Shown: positions 17,191 through 27,316, counted from the stretch's first letter. The stretch is DNA of 64,000 nt from Pseudomonadota bacterium (GCA_021801255.1 JAJYYH010000015.1:1-64000); one strand, 5' to 3'. The notes: a model not told the origin generated them from the letters alone. Translations and numbers: made by a program.

Positions 17191-17218
17191 AGATAACGCG
17201 AATGATTTTCATTTGTAA
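17191..17218 (-). promoter_or_regulatory. Candidate mbfA promoter with Fur-box-like operator
   Basis: On the minus strand TTACAA (17213-17218) and TTATCT (17191-17196) are spaced by 16 bp. Between them lies the palindrome AATGATTTTCATT (17201-17213), matching the core of the Fur consensus AATGATAATCATT at 11 of 13 positions. It is about 150 bp upstream of the mbfA start codon. Placement between -35 and -10 would allow an iron regulator (Fur or Irr class) to block or gate transcription. Confidence 0.55.
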
Positions 17219-17230
17219 TACTAGGACGCG

Positions 17231-17337
17231 CCTCAGAGCCTGAAAATCAATCGAACTTGAAAACGAACGCCTTCTGGAAACATCGGGCTTTTTTCGTCGA
17301 TTTCCGAGCAAGAGGACTTTCTTTTTCAAATTCTCAG
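17231..17337. repeat. Interspersed 107-bp element, copy A
   Basis: Begins CCTCAGAGCCTGAAAATCAA and ends CTTTTTCAAATTCTCAG. Its first ~45 bp are nearly identical to the copy at 35969. GAACTTGAAAA near one end can pair with TTTTCAAATTC near the other with one mismatch. The right end overlaps the stop codon of the NADH dehydrogenase gene. Confidence 0.8.
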
Positions 17338-18665
17338 TGCAGCTTCACCTCGGGATCGCTCCCTCGATCGAGGGCGCGGGCCAGCGTCTCGATGATCACC
17401 CGGCGCGCCCCGTGCAGCGCGTATTCGTGCATTTTATAAAGAGAACGATACATCAGGCGCGCAAAATACCCCTCGATGAACATGTGGCGCCCGACCAGGA
17501 AGCCCATCAGGCTGCCGACCGTACTATAACGGCCGAGCGAGACCAGCGAGCCGAAATCGCGATAGACGAAGGGGCGCAAGGGCTGGCCAGCGAGAAGGCG
17601 CGGCAGTTCGCGGAACAGATGCGCGGCCTCTTGATGCGCCGCCTGGGCGCGGGGCGGCAGCGGCGCGGTGTAGCCCGGCGGCTGGCAGGCGCAGCAATCG
17701 CCGAGCGCGAAAATCGCGGGATCGCGCGTGGTTTGCAGCGTCTCGCCCACCACCAACTGATTGAGCCGGTTGACCTCCAGCCCGTCGAGGGTGGCGAGAA
17801 AATCCGGCCCCTTCACGCCCGCCGACCAGACCACGAGCTCGGAGGCGATGAACGTGCCATCGGCGAGCCGCACACCCTCGGCGGAGACTTCGACCACGCG
17901 CCCTCCCGTGCGCACCTGCACGCCCAGTTTTTCGAGCAGGCCCCGCGTCGCCTCGGCGATGCGCTCGGGGAGTGCTGGCAGGATGCGCGGCGCCGCCTCG
18001 ATCAGGGTGAGGGCGATATCCCTGGCCGGATCGATGCGGTCGAGCCCGTAGGCAACCACCGCGCGGGTGGTGCGGTGCAGTTCGGCGGCAAGCTCGGTGC
18101 CCGTCGCGCCGGCGCCGATGATCACGACGTGGAGCTGCCCCGGCCGCACCGGGCCGGGCTGGGTCTGGGCGCGGATGAAGGCGTTGACCAGGCGGCGGTT
18201 GAAGCGGCTCGCCTGGTCGGGGGTCTCCAGTGGCACGGCGAATTGCGCCGCCCCTGGCGTGCCGAAATCGTTGGTAACACTGCCCACCGCCATGATCAGG
18301 GTGTCATAGCGGAGCACCCCGGGGGCGGTGATCTCGCGCCCCTCCTCGTCGAAAACCGCGGCGATGGCGATCTCGCGCCGCGCCCGATCGAGGCCGATCA
18401 TCGCGCCGTAGCGATAGCGGAAATGGTGCCAGTGCGCCTGCGCGAGATAGTTGAGGTCGTGTTCGGCGCGATCGAGGCTGCCGGCGGCGACCGCGTGCAA
18501 GAGCGGCTTCCATAAATGGGTGCGCGCCTTGTCGATCAGGGTGACGCGCGCCCGCCCTCGGCGCCCGAGCCGGTCGCCGAGCCGGGTCGCGAGCTCCAGC
18601 CCGCCCGCGCCGCCGCCGACGATCACGATATGATGCGGCCCCTCCTCCCCCCGCTGCTCCGCCAT
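17334..18665 (-). CDS. ndh: Type II NADH dehydrogenase (NDH-2)
   Basis: 443 residues. FAD-binding motif IVIVGGGAGGLELA near residue 13, NAD-binding motif VVIIGAGATGTELAAEL near 178 and the second FAD motif FALGDCCAC near 320. The C-terminal ~60 residues (GFLVGRHMFIEGYFARLMYRS) form the amphipathic membrane-anchoring region. Transfers electrons from NADH to ubiquinone without proton pumping. Start ATG 18665. Its stop codon lies in the interspersed repeat. Confidence 0.93.
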   Translation of the reverse strand: MAEQRGEEGPHHIVIVGGGAGGLELATRLGDRLGRRGRARVTLIDKARTHLWKPLLHAVAAGSLDRAEHDLNYLAQAHWHHFRYRYGAMIGLDRARREIAIAAVFDEEGREITAPGVLRYDTLIMAVGSVTNDFGTPGAAQFAVPLETPDQASRFNRRLVNAFIRAQTQPGPVRPGQLHVVIIGAGATGTELAAELHRTTRAVVAYGLDRIDPARDIALTLIEAAPRILPALPERIAEATRGLLEKLGVQVRTGGRVVEVSAEGVRLADGTFIASELVVWSAGVKGPDFLATLDGLEVNRLNQLVVGETLQTTRDPAIFALGDCCACQPPGYTAPLPPRAQAAHQEAAHLFRELPRLLAGQPLRPFVYRDFGSLVSLGRYSTVGSLMGFLVGRHMFIEGYFARLMYRSLYKMHEYALHGARRVIIETLARALDRGSDPEVKLH

Positions 18666-18710
18666 GCCCCCGCCTCTCCCTCGATGGCCGACCGATAACA
18701 GATTACGATG

Positions 18711-18739
18711 GCGCGCGGGGCATTCTTTTCAAACGCTCA
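18711..18739. repeat. Fragment of the 107-bp interspersed element (copy D)
   Basis: GGGGCATTCTTTTCAAACGCTCA resembles the right end of copy B (GGGCATTCTTTTTCAAACTCTCA). As in copies A and B, it ends on the stop codon of the adjacent minus-strand gene, here pdxH. Confidence 0.45.
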
Positions 18740-19336
18740 CGGATAGACCTGGCCGATCTCCCACCCGCCGGCGCCGCGCGTAAAAACCAGGCGCTCATGC
18801 AGGCGGAACGGCATGTCCTGCCAGAACTCAAAAAGCTCGGGCACCAGCCGCCAGCCCGACCAGTGCGGCGGGCGCGGGATGTTTTCCTCGCCAAAGCGCG
18901 ATTTCATCGCCGCCAGCCGCGCCTCGAGCACGGCGCGGCTCGGCAAGGGCCGGGACTGGTCGGAGGCCCAGGCGCCGAGGCGCGACAGCGCCGGGCGGGT
19001 CGCGAAATAGGCGTCCGCCTCGGCGGCGCTGACCGGCTCGACCGCGCCCTCGATCCGCACCTGCCGGCGCAGGCTCTTCCAATGGAACAGCAGCGCCGCC
19101 ACCGGGTTGGCGGCGAGTTCCAGGCTCTTGCGGCTCTCCAGATTGGTATAGAATACGAACCCCTGCGCATCCGCGCCCTTGAGCAGCACCATCCGCGCCG
19201 AGGGCCGGCCCTCTGGTGTCGCGGTGGCGAGCGTCATGGCATTGGGATCGTTGGGCTCAACCGCGCTCGCCTCGGCGAGCCAGGCCGTGAAGCGGTGCAG
19301 CGGATCGGTCATGTTCCTGGAATCCTCGTTCGCCAT
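18737..19336 (-). CDS. pdxH: Pyridoxamine/pyridoxine 5'-phosphate oxidase
   Basis: 199 residues, FMN-dependent formation of pyridoxal 5'-phosphate. Recognised by [43 protein letters not shown]-like [16 protein letters not shown] and the C-terminal HERLVFTR followed by QVYP. Length is normal for the family. Start at 19336 (MANEDSRNM), with a second in-frame ATG nine codons in. Divergent from fabI across a 130-bp gap. Confidence 0.95.
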   Translation of the reverse strand: MANEDSRNMTDPLHRFTAWLAEASAVEPNDPNAMTLATATPEGRPSARMVLLKGADAQGFVFYTNLESRKSLELAANPVAALLFHWKSLRRQVRIEGAVEPVSAAEADAYFATRPALSRLGAWASDQSRPLPSRAVLEARLAAMKSRFGEENIPRPPHWSGWRLVPELFEFWQDMPFRLHERLVFTRGAGGWEIGQVYP

Positions 19337-19466
19337 CGATGCTCTCCTTGCTCGCCCGGCTTCTGCGCTATCATGCGCAACCTGCCAAGCCTGCCTCTTG
19401 CCCTTGATGGCCAGCCTGTGTCACCTGATGCAGCCGAGCCAAGCAACCACCGCGGGAAGATCGCCC

Positions 19467-20318
19467 ATGTCGGAACCTCACGAGAAAAGCTTCGCCCCTC
19501 CCCCGGCCGCGGGCACCTTGCTCGCCGGCCGCCGTGGCATCGTGATGGGGGTCGCCAACGACCGCTCGCTGGCCTGGGGCATCGCCAATGCCTGCGCCGC
19601 GCAGGGCGCGGAACTGGCCTTCACCTTTCAAGGCGAGGCGCTGGAGCGCCGGGTGCGACCGCTGGCGGCGAGCGTCGGCTCCGATCTCGTGCTGCCCTGC
19701 GACGTTGCCGACGAGGCCAGCATCGATACCGCCTTCGCCGGCCTCGCCCGGCGCTGGGACGGACTTGATTTTCTCGTCCACGCCATTGGCTGGGCGGATA
19801 AATCCTACCTCCGCGGCCGCTATCTCGACACCCCGCGCGAGGCGTTTCTCCAGGCGCTCGATATCTCGTGCTACAGCTTCACCGCCGTTGCCCGCCGCGC
19901 CGTGCCCCTGATGCGCCCCGGCGGCGCGCTGCTGACGCTGAGCTATCTCGGCGCCGAGCGGGTGATCCCGCATTACAACGTCATGGGGGTCGCCAAGGCG
20001 GCGCTCGAAGCCTCGGTGCGCTATCTCGCGGCCGATCTCGGGGCCGCCGGCATCCGGGTGAACGCGATCAGCGCCGGGCCGATCAAGACGCTGGCGGCCA
20101 ACGGCATCGGCGATTTCCGCTATATCCTGCGCTGGAACCAGCTCAACAGCCCGCTTGAGCGTAATACCACCATCGAGGATGTCGGCGGCGCCGCGCTCTA
20201 TCTGCTCTCCGATCTCGCCGCCGGCGTCACCGGGGAGGTGCATCACGTCGATTGCGGCTATCACCTGGTCGGCATGAAAAACCCCAACGCCCCGGATATC
20301 GCAACCGTCACGGATTGA
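19467..20318 (+). CDS. fabI: Enoyl-ACP reductase (NADH)
   Basis: 283 residues, classical Fab[18 protein letters not shown] binds [12 protein letters not shown] and the active-site pair in [17 protein letters not shown] (Tyr-x6-Lys) carry out reduction of the enoyl-ACP double bond, the last step of fatty-acid elongation. [18 protein letters not shown] is also diagnostic. Start set at the ATG of MSEPHEKS, preceded by GGGAAG. aroC follows 7 bp downstream, so they form an operon. Confidence 0.96.
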   Translation: MSEPHEKSFAPPPAAGTLLAGRRGIVMGVANDRSLAWGIANACAAQGAELAFTFQGEALERRVRPLAASVGSDLVLPCDVADEASIDTAFAGLARRWDGLDFLVHAIGWADKSYLRGRYLDTPREAFLQALDISCYSFTAVARRAVPLMRPGGALLTLSYLGAERVIPHYNVMGVAKAALEASVRYLAADLGAAGIRVNAISAGPIKTLAANGIGDFRYILRWNQLNSPLERNTTIEDVGGAALYLLSDLAAGVTGEVHHVDCGYHLVGMKNPNAPDIATVTD

Positions 20319-20325
20319 GCGGCAC

Positions 20326-21429
20326 GTGTCGCATAACAGCTTCGGCCATCTCTTCCGGCTCACCACCTGGGGCGAGAGCCACGGCCCCGCGATCGGCTGC
20401 GTCGTTGATGGCTGCCCGCCGCGCCTGGCGCTCACCGAGGCCGATATCCAGCCCTTTCTCGACCGCCGCCGCCCCGGCCAGTCGCGCTTCACGACGCAGC
20501 GCCAGGAAGCCGATCAGGTGCGCATCCTCTCGGGCGTGTTCGCGGGCCAGACCACCGGCACCCCGATCGCCCTCGTCATCGAGAACACCGATCAACGCTC
20601 CAAGGATTACGGCGAGATCGCGACGCGGTTTCGCCCCGGCCATGCCGATCTCGCCTACGAGCTGAAATACGGCATCCGCGACTGGCGCGGCGGCGGGCGC
20701 GCCTCGGCGCGGGAGACCGCGACGCGGGTCGCCGCCGGCGCCATCGCGCGGAAGCTGCTCGGCGCCCGTGTCATCATCCGTGGCGCCCTGATCCAGCTCG
20801 GCCCCGAGCGCATCGAACGGGCGAACTGGGATTGGGCGGAGGTCGAGCGCAACCCGTTTTTCTGCCCCGATGCCGCGGCGGCCGCGCGCTGGGAGGGCTA
20901 TCTCGACGCCGTCCGCAAATCCGGCTCCTCGGCGGGCGCGGTGGTCGAAGTGGTGGCCGAGGGTGTGCCGCCGGGGCTCGGGGCGCCGGTCTATGCCAAG
21001 CTCGACGCCGATCTGGCGGGGGCGATGATGGGCATCAACGCCGTCAAGGGCGTCGAGATCGGCGATGGTTTCGCGGCCGCCCGCCTGCGCGGCGAGGAAA
21101 ACGCCGATGAGATGCGCATGGCGGCTGGCACCGTGGTGTTTGGCTCCAACCACGCGGGGGGCATTCTCGGCGGCATCTCGACCGGCCAGCCGATCGTCGT
21201 GCGCTTTGCCGTGAAACCGACCAGCTCGATCCCGACGCCGCGCCTGAGCGTCGATCGCAACGGCGCCGAGATCGAGGTCGCGACGCGCGGACGGCACGAC
21301 CCGTGTGTTGGCATCCGCGCCGTGCCGGTGGGGGAAGCGATGATGGCGCTGGTGCTCGCCGATCATCTGCTGCGCCACCGCGCCCAGAACCCCGACGCCC
21401 CCGAGACCGCCCGCCTGCCGCGCAACTAG
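20326..21429 (+). CDS. aroC: Chorismate synthase
   Basis: 367 residues with a GTG start. Signature motifs [12 protein letters not shown], the [18 protein letters not shown] block and [11 protein letters not shown] near the C-terminus are all intact. Converts 5-enolpyruvylshikimate-3-phosphate to chorismate using reduced FMN. Located 7 bp behind fabI, a pairing common in alphaproteobacteria. Confidence 0.97.
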   Translation: MSHNSFGHLFRLTTWGESHGPAIGCVVDGCPPRLALTEADIQPFLDRRRPGQSRFTTQRQEADQVRILSGVFAGQTTGTPIALVIENTDQRSKDYGEIATRFRPGHADLAYELKYGIRDWRGGGRASARETATRVAAGAIARKLLGARVIIRGALIQLGPERIERANWDWAEVERNPFFCPDAAAAARWEGYLDAVRKSGSSAGAVVEVVAEGVPPGLGAPVYAKLDADLAGAMMGINAVKGVEIGDGFAAARLRGEENADEMRMAAGTVVFGSNHAGGILGGISTGQPIVVRFAVKPTSSIPTPRLSVDRNGAEIEVATRGRHDPCVGIRAVPVGEAMMALVLADHLLRHRAQNPDAPETARLPRN

Positions 21430-21492
21430 AGCGCTCACGTTTATTTGATCTTATCCCGCGCATCCGACCCTGGCCCGGCTACGTAATGTCAG

Positions 21493-21594
21493 GGTGGGCA
21501 AATCAATCGCACCTGAAAAGGGGAGCCTATTGAAAAGATTGATTTTACCCCATTGATTTGCGGGCGCGGGGGGGATTCTTTTTCGACCTCTCAG
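21493..21594. repeat. Diverged copy (C) of the 107-bp interspersed element
   Basis: GGGTGGGCAAATCAATCGCA...CTGAAAAGG at one end and GGGGATTCTTTTTCGACCTCTCAG at the other follow the layout of copies A and B (AATCAATCG / TGAAAA ... ATTCTTTTTC / CTCTCAG) with a different centre. It lies in the 220-bp gap behind aroC. Confidence 0.5.
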
Positions 21595-21649
21595 CGGGAC
21601 AAGGCGCGCGGCAAGGCATGCGGCGACGATAGGGTGCGGGCGGGACAAA

Positions 21650-22840
21650 ATGTCTGAACGGGCGGGATTGCAGGCTTTCGTGGACGCCATCGGGCGCGCT
21701 GCCTGGCAGGCGCGGGTGGCGGAGCTGGAGGCGGCGATCGCCGCGGGGCGACGGAGCGGACGGGCGGTGCTCCAGCGCCATGCGCTCGAACTCGCGATCG
21801 CGCGCATGCTGCGCCAGACGCAGCCGTTGCTCTCCGCGGCGGAGCGCGAAATCGCTCGCCTCTCCGGCCTGATCGTCGCACATCTCGGCAGCCTCGCCCC
21901 GCGCCGGCGGGCGCGGCTGCAGGCCGAACTCCAGGCGGCGCTCCACTTCCCGCACGCGCTCACGCCGATCTTTCATCACATCCGCGTGGCGGAGCGGCTC
22001 CGCGCGCGCGGCTTCGCGGTTGCCTTTTCCGGCCTTGATGTCGAGGCCCCGCTCGATTTCACCGTCACGCGCGACGGGATTGAAGCGGAGGTGGTGTGCG
22101 ACGTCGTCTCCGCCGAGGAGGGGCGCGATGTGCCGCGGCGGGCCTGGCTGCAGCTCGCCGACCGGATCGATGCCGATCTGCAAACCTGGCTCGCCGCGCA
22201 TCCCGGCCGCTATCTTCTCAAAATGACCTTGCCGCGCGGCTTGCGCGCCGCGGCCGGCCAGGAAACCGCGACGCTGGCGGCGCTGCATCAGCGCATCCGC
22301 GCGCTGCTGGAGGGCCAGCGTCGCGCCGACCAGGACGAGGCGGCGCTGCTCCGCCTCGATCCCCTCATGCTCGCCGGTGCGCAGGCCGATGAGATGGGCC
22401 TGATGGCGCAATTGCGCGGCGAGTTCGGGCCCGAGGCGCATCTTTCCGTCACCCGCGCCAATAAAGGGGTGCTGGTGATGGCGGCGCGCGCGACCCGCGA
22501 GGACGATGTCGCGGCGGCCGTGCGCCGCCGTCTCGAAACCCTCTCGGGCTCTCGCCTGAGCGGTGCGAGGCCGGGGATTCTGGCGATGTTCCTCGAAGAC
22601 ACCGACCTCGCCGAATGGCGCGCCCTGCGCGAGCATTTGCGGCTGGAAGGCGAGGCCCGGCAGTTCCTCACCGCGCCCGCGGCGCGCGGCGTGATCGCGG
22701 TGAGCTGCGCCTCACGCGCCGAACTGCTCGGGCTCCCCGCGCCGCACGCCGCGAGCGAGGGGGAATTGCGCTTCCGCAACCCCTCCCATCCCGCCGCCCG
22801 CAGCGCCGCCCTGGCGCCGGCGATCCTCTCGGCCCATTGA
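21650..22840 (+). CDS. Conserved hypothetical protein, possible degenerate PD-(D/E)xK fold
   Basis: 396 residues, cytoplasmic, no signal or membrane segment. I do not recognise the family with certainty. The N-terminal ~100 residues are helical and Arg/Ala/Glu-rich. Residues about 120-165 include FSGLDVEAPLDFTVTRDG followed by IEAEVVCDVVSAEEGRDVP, a layout reminiscent of restriction-endonuclease-like proteins (D...E-V-E-C-K...GR), with Asp where the usual lysine would stand. Start ATG 21650 has only a weak upstream GGGAC. Stands alone between aroC and the RND operon, on the same strand. Confidence 0.6.
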   Translation: MSERAGLQAFVDAIGRAAWQARVAELEAAIAAGRRSGRAVLQRHALELAIARMLRQTQPLLSAAEREIARLSGLIVAHLGSLAPRRRARLQAELQAALHFPHALTPIFHHIRVAERLRARGFAVAFSGLDVEAPLDFTVTRDGIEAEVVCDVVSAEEGRDVPRRAWLQLADRIDADLQTWLAAHPGRYLLKMTLPRGLRAAAGQETATLAALHQRIRALLEGQRRADQDEAALLRLDPLMLAGAQADEMGLMAQLRGEFGPEAHLSVTRANKGVLVMAARATREDDVAAAVRRRLETLSGSRLSGARPGILAMFLEDTDLAEWRALREHLRLEGEARQFLTAPAARGVIAVSCASRAELLGLPAPHAASEGELRFRNPSHPAARSAALAPAILSAH

Positions 22841-22999
22841 ACCGCGCCCCGCGGCGGCGGGGATGGCAAAAAGCCGCTGTTACGTTTCATCACACGCGCG
22901 CCGCGCGCCCGCCCGCGCGCAGAGATGACGAAGGGCGCAAGCGGGCCTATATGGATTAATGCGCCGGAAGCTTTTGGCTGCGGCAAGCTCACCAGCAGG

Positions 23000-24187
23000 A
23001 TGATGCGCATGGCTCTCTCGCCCAGGAAAATACTGCGCCTTGCTGTCCTCGGCGCGTCCCTCCTGAGCGGCGTCGGCCTCGCCACCCTCGGCGTCCTCTT
23101 GCTGCTGCGCGATGCCCCGGCCGGTGCCGCGCCGGCGCCCGAGGCGCCGCCGGCGGTGCCGGTGAATGTGGCGACGGTCGAGACACGCGATATGCCGGTG
23201 GAACTCATAGGCATCGGCAATGTCCAGGCGCTCTATGCCGTGCTCGTGCGCGCCCAGGTGACCGGCTATCTGCAAAGCGTCAACGTCGCTGAGGGGCAGA
23301 TGGTGAAGAAGGGCGATCTCATCGCGGTCATCGACCCGCGCCCGTTCCAGGCCGCGCTCGATCAGGCGCGCGCCCAGAAAGCCCGGGACGAGGCCAATCT
23401 CGTCGCCGCCGCGCGCGATTTCGAGCGCTACAAGGTGCTCGCCAAGCACGAATTCCAGTCCTGGCAGAATGTCGATGACCAGCAGGGCACGGTCGGCGCC
23501 CTGCGCGCCTCGATCCAGGCCGACGATGCGGCGATCGAGACGGCCGCGCTCAATCTCTCCTTCGCCCACATCACCTCGCCGATCGATGGCAGGGTGGGCT
23601 TGCGCCAGATCGATCCCGGCAATCTGATCAGCGCCAACCAGACCAACGGGCTGATCTCGGTGACACAGATCCAGCCGATCACCGCCGTCTTCACCCTGCC
23701 CGAGGACAATCTGCCGCGGGTGATGGACGCGCTCGCCAGCGGCCCGGTCAAGGTCCGGGCCTACACCTCGGATAACCGCACGCTGCTCTCCGAGGGCACG
23801 CTGCTCACCCCCGACAACCAGATCGACACCTCCACCGGGACGATCAAGCTCAAGGCGATCTTCGCCAACGCCAACAATCATCTCTGGCCCGGCCAGTATA
23901 TCGAGGCACGGGTCGAGGTGAGCCGGATCGGCGACGCGATCACGGTGCCCGAGGTCGCGGTGGAGCGCGGCGCCGACGGGCTTTTCGCCTTTGTTGTCAA
24001 ACCCGACCAGACGGTCGCGATGCGCCGGGTCGCGGAGACACTGGAGCGCGACGGGATCGCGGTGATCAGCAAAGGGCTTGCGCCCGGCGAGGTGGTGGTG
24101 GTGAACGGCCAGTCCCGGCTTGCCGAGGGCATGAAGGTTGCGGTGCATGGCGCCGCCGCTGACGGCGCCCGACGCGATGGCGGCTGA
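23000..24187 (+). CDS. RND efflux periplasmic adaptor (MdtA-like membrane fusion protein)
   Basis: About 395 residues. An N-terminal membrane anchor (ILRLAVLGASLLSGVGLATL) is followed by the periplasmic adaptor body. The lipoyl/barrel-sandwich halves are VTGYLQSVNVAEGQMVKKGD and FAHITSPIDGRVGLRQIDPG, flanking a coiled-coil hairpin around AALDQARAQKARDEANLV. Links the inner-membrane RND pump to an outer-membrane channel. The start among ATGs at 22925, 23000 and 23009 is uncertain; 23000 keeps a short cytoplasmic tail before the anchor. The pump gene follows 9 bp later. No TolC-like gene is adjacent. Confidence 0.92.
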   Translation: MMRMALSPRKILRLAVLGASLLSGVGLATLGVLLLLRDAPAGAAPAPEAPPAVPVNVATVETRDMPVELIGIGNVQALYAVLVRAQVTGYLQSVNVAEGQMVKKGDLIAVIDPRPFQAALDQARAQKARDEANLVAAARDFERYKVLAKHEFQSWQNVDDQQGTVGALRASIQADDAAIETAALNLSFAHITSPIDGRVGLRQIDPGNLISANQTNGLISVTQIQPITAVFTLPEDNLPRVMDALASGPVKVRAYTSDNRTLLSEGTLLTPDNQIDTSTGTIKLKAIFANANNHLWPGQYIEARVEVSRIGDAITVPEVAVERGADGLFAFVVKPDQTVAMRRVAETLERDGIAVISKGLAPGEVVVVNGQSRLAEGMKVAVHGAAADGARRDGG

Positions 24188-24196
24188 ACGACGCCG

Positions 24197-27100
24197 ATGA
24201 GCATCTCGACCCCGTTCATCCGCCGTCCGATCGGCACCTCGCTCTTGATGGCGGCGCTGCTGCTCGTCGGCATCGCCGCCTACCCCTTTCTGCCAGTGGC
24301 GCCGCTGCCCAATATCGATTTCCCGACCATCGCCGTCACCGCGCAATTCCCCGGTGCCAGCCCCGAGACCATGGCGGCGACGGTGGCGACGCCGCTTGAG
24401 CAGCAATTCGCCAATGTTCCCGGCGTCAGCCAGATGACCTCGATCAGCGTGCTTGGCTACACGCAGGTCATCCTGCAATTCGACCTCAACCGCAACATCG
24501 ATGGCGCGGCGGGCGATGTGCAGGCGGCGATCAACGCGGCGGGCGGGCAATTGCCGAAAAACCTGCCAAGCCCGCCGACCTATAACAAGGTCAATCCCTC
24601 CGATTCACCGCTGATGATCCTGGCGATGCAATCGGACACGCTGCCGATCACGGTGGTCGATGATTACGCCGAGAATATCGTCTCGCAGCAGCTCTCGCAG
24701 ATCTCGGGCGTGGCGCAGGTGCTGGTCGCCGGCCAGCAGAAACCCGCCGTGCGGGTCAGGATCGACCCGGCCAAGCTCGCCGCAATGGGCATGACGCTTG
24801 AGGATGTGCGCACGGCGTTGACAGAAACCACCGTCGATAATCCCAAGGGCAGCATCGACGGGCCGCAACGCTCCTTCACGCTTTTTGACAACGACCAGCT
24901 TACCCACGCTGCGGAATATCAGAAAGTCATCGTCGCCTATCGCAATGGCGGGCCGGTGCGCGTGCGCGATATCGGCTCGGCGATCGATGGCGCGCAGAAC
25001 CGTGAACTCGCGGCCTGGCAGAATAGCAAGCGCGGTATCCTGCTCGTCGTCTTCAAGCAGCCCGGCGCCAATGTCATCGACACCGCCGAGCGCCTCAAGG
25101 CCAAGCTGCCGCAGCTCCAGCGCGCTTTCCCGCCCTCGATCCATCTCTATACCATCGCCGATCGCACCCAGACCATCCGCGCCTCGGTCGACGATGTGGA
25201 ATTCACCCTCGTGCTTTCGCTTGCCCTGGTGGTGATGGTGGTGTTTCTGTTCCTGCGCACGTTCTGGGCAACAATCATCCCGAGCATCGCCATTCCGCTT
25301 GCCATCGTCTGCACGTTCGCGGTGATGTACGCGCTCGGCTACAGTCTCGACAATCTCTCGCTGATGGCGCTCACGATTGCCGTTGGTTTCGTCGTCGATG
25401 ACGCGATCGTCATGCTGGAAAACATCTTCCGCTATATCGAGGACGGTATGCGCCCGATGGAAGCGGCGCTCAGGGGGGCGGGCGAGATCGGCTTTACCAT
25501 CGTTTCGATCAGCCTGTCGCTGGTGGCGGTGTTCATCCCGCTTTTGCTCATGGGCGGCATTATCGGGCGATTGTTCCGCGAATTCGCCGTGACGCTGTCG
25601 ATGGCGGTGCTGGTCTCGGGCGTCGTCTCGCTGACGCTGACGCCGATGATGTGCTCGCGCTTCCTCCGCCATGAAACCCGGCACGGCATGTTCTACAACG
25701 CCATGGAGCGAGTGTTCGGCGCGATGGTCGGGTTTTATGCGCGCACGCTCGATATCGCGCTCCGCTATCGTTTTATCATGTTGCTGTCGTTTCTCGCCAC
25801 CGTCGCTTTTACCGTCTATCTTTATATCGTGATCCCCAAGGGATTTTTCCCGCAGCAGGACACCGGCCTCATCATCGGCATGGCCGATGGCGCGCAAGAT
25901 GTTTCGTTCGACGAGATGTATCGCCGCCAGGAGGCGATCAATGACGTCGTGCGCCGCGATCCGAGCGTCGACTCCTTTGTCTCCTTCGTCGGCGGCGGCG
26001 CGGGGGGACAGACCGTGAGCACGAGCCGCACCTATATCAGCCTCAAGCCCTGGGGGCAGCGCAGGCTCACGGCGCAGCAGGTGATCGAGGGGCTACGACC
26101 GAAGCTTGCGGAGGTGCCGGGCGTGCGGCTCTATCTGCAGGCGGCGCAGGATATCCGGGTCGGTGGGCGGCTGTCGCGCACGATGTATGAATACACCCTG
26201 CAAGACCCCGATCTTGGCGAGCTTTATACCTGGGCGCCCAAGGTCCTCGCGCGGCTGCGGAAAGTCCCGCTGCTCCGCGACGTCGCGACCGATCAGCAGA
26301 TGGCGGGCACCACCGCGACCCTGGTGATCGACCGCGACAAGGCGGCGATGTATGGCATCGAGCCCCAGCAGATCGATGATGTTCTCTACGATGCTTTTGG
26401 CCAGCGCGAGGTCACGCAGTATTTCACCCAGCTCAATTATTACTATGTCATTCTCGAAGTGCCGCCGGAGATCGAAGGGCGGCCCGATACGCTCGATCTG
26501 CTCTACGCCAAATCACAGAGCGGCGCGGTCGTCCCGCTTTCGACCTTCATTCACTATGATACGGCAAAACTCGCGCCGCTTTCGGTAAGCCACCAGAGCC
26601 TGTTCCCCTCGGTCACCATCTCCTTCAACCTTGCGCCCGGCGCGGCTTTGGGCGACGCGGTCACGGCGATCAACGCGGCCGAGGCGGAACTCGGCATGCC
26701 GGCAACCGTGCAGGGAAGTTTTCAAGGCACGGCGCAGGCTTTTCAAGCTTCGCTTTCCAGTCAGCCCTATCTCATCGCCGCCGCGCTGATCGCCGTCTAT
26801 ATCATTCTCGGGGTGCTCTATGAGAGCTACATCCTGCCGCTCACCATTATCTCGACCCTGCCCTCGGCGGGTGTCGGCGCGCTGGTGGCCTTGCTGCTGA
26901 CCCATAACGATCTCTCGGTGATCGCGATCATCGGCATCATTCTGCTCATCGGCATCGTCAAGAAGAACGGCATCATGATGGTCGATTTTGCCATTCATGC
27001 CGAGCGTAACGAAGGTCTCGCGCCCTTGGCGGCGATCCGGCAAGCCTGTCTGTTGCGCTTCCGCCCGATCCTGATGACGACGATGGCAGCCCTCCTCAGC

Positions 27101-27316
27101 GGCCTGCCCCTGATGCTGGAGCATGGCATGGGCTCGGAACTGCGCCGCCCGCTGGGGGTGACGATGGTGGGCGGGCTGCTGCTGAGCCAGATTTTGACGC
27201 TCTATACGACGCCGGTGGTCTATCTCTATCTCGACCAACTCCAGCATTGGCTGGCGCCGCGGCGCAGCACGCGCGTGCCGCGACTGGCCGAGAAGATGGG
27301 TGCCAGCGCCGATTGA
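24197..27316 (+). CDS. RND multidrug efflux transporter (HAE1, MdtB/MdtC/AcrB-like)
   Basis: 1039 residues, normal for HAE1 pumps, with 12 membrane helices in the 1+5+1+5 layout and two large periplasmic loops. Recognisable motifs: FIRRPIGTSLLMAALLLVG at the start, GAPSPETMA-like PGASPETMAATVATPLEQQF, VDDAIVMLEN in helix 4 carrying the proton-relay aspartates, and the late GIVKKNGIMMVDFA. Drug/proton antiport together with the adaptor encoded immediately upstream. Substrates cannot be deduced. Confidence 0.95.
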   Translation: MSISTPFIRRPIGTSLLMAALLLVGIAAYPFLPVAPLPNIDFPTIAVTAQFPGASPETMAATVATPLEQQFANVPGVSQMTSISVLGYTQVILQFDLNRNIDGAAGDVQAAINAAGGQLPKNLPSPPTYNKVNPSDSPLMILAMQSDTLPITVVDDYAENIVSQQLSQISGVAQVLVAGQQKPAVRVRIDPAKLAAMGMTLEDVRTALTETTVDNPKGSIDGPQRSFTLFDNDQLTHAAEYQKVIVAYRNGGPVRVRDIGSAIDGAQNRELAAWQNSKRGILLVVFKQPGANVIDTAERLKAKLPQLQRAFPPSIHLYTIADRTQTIRASVDDVEFTLVLSLALVVMVVFLFLRTFWATIIPSIAIPLAIVCTFAVMYALGYSLDNLSLMALTIAVGFVVDDAIVMLENIFRYIEDGMRPMEAALRGAGEIGFTIVSISLSLVAVFIPLLLMGGIIGRLFREFAVTLSMAVLVSGVVSLTLTPMMCSRFLRHETRHGMFYNAMERVFGAMVGFYARTLDIALRYRFIMLLSFLATVAFTVYLYIVIPKGFFPQQDTGLIIGMADGAQDVSFDEMYRRQEAINDVVRRDPSVDSFVSFVGGGAGGQTVSTSRTYISLKPWGQRRLTAQQVIEGLRPKLAEVPGVRLYLQAAQDIRVGGRLSRTMYEYTLQDPDLGELYTWAPKVLARLRKVPLLRDVATDQQMAGTTATLVIDRDKAAMYGIEPQQIDDVLYDAFGQREVTQYFTQLNYYYVILEVPPEIEGRPDTLDLLYAKSQSGAVVPLSTFIHYDTAKLAPLSVSHQSLFPSVTISFNLAPGAALGDAVTAINAAEAELGMPATVQGSFQGTAQAFQASLSSQPYLIAAALIAVYIILGVLYESYILPLTIISTLPSAGVGALVALLLTHNDLSVIAIIGIILLIGIVKKNGIMMVDFAIHAERNEGLAPLAAIRQACLLRFRPILMTTMAALLSGLPLMLEHGMGSELRRPLGVTMVGGLLLSQILTLYTTPVVYLYLDQLQHWLAPRRSTRVPRLAEKMGASAD

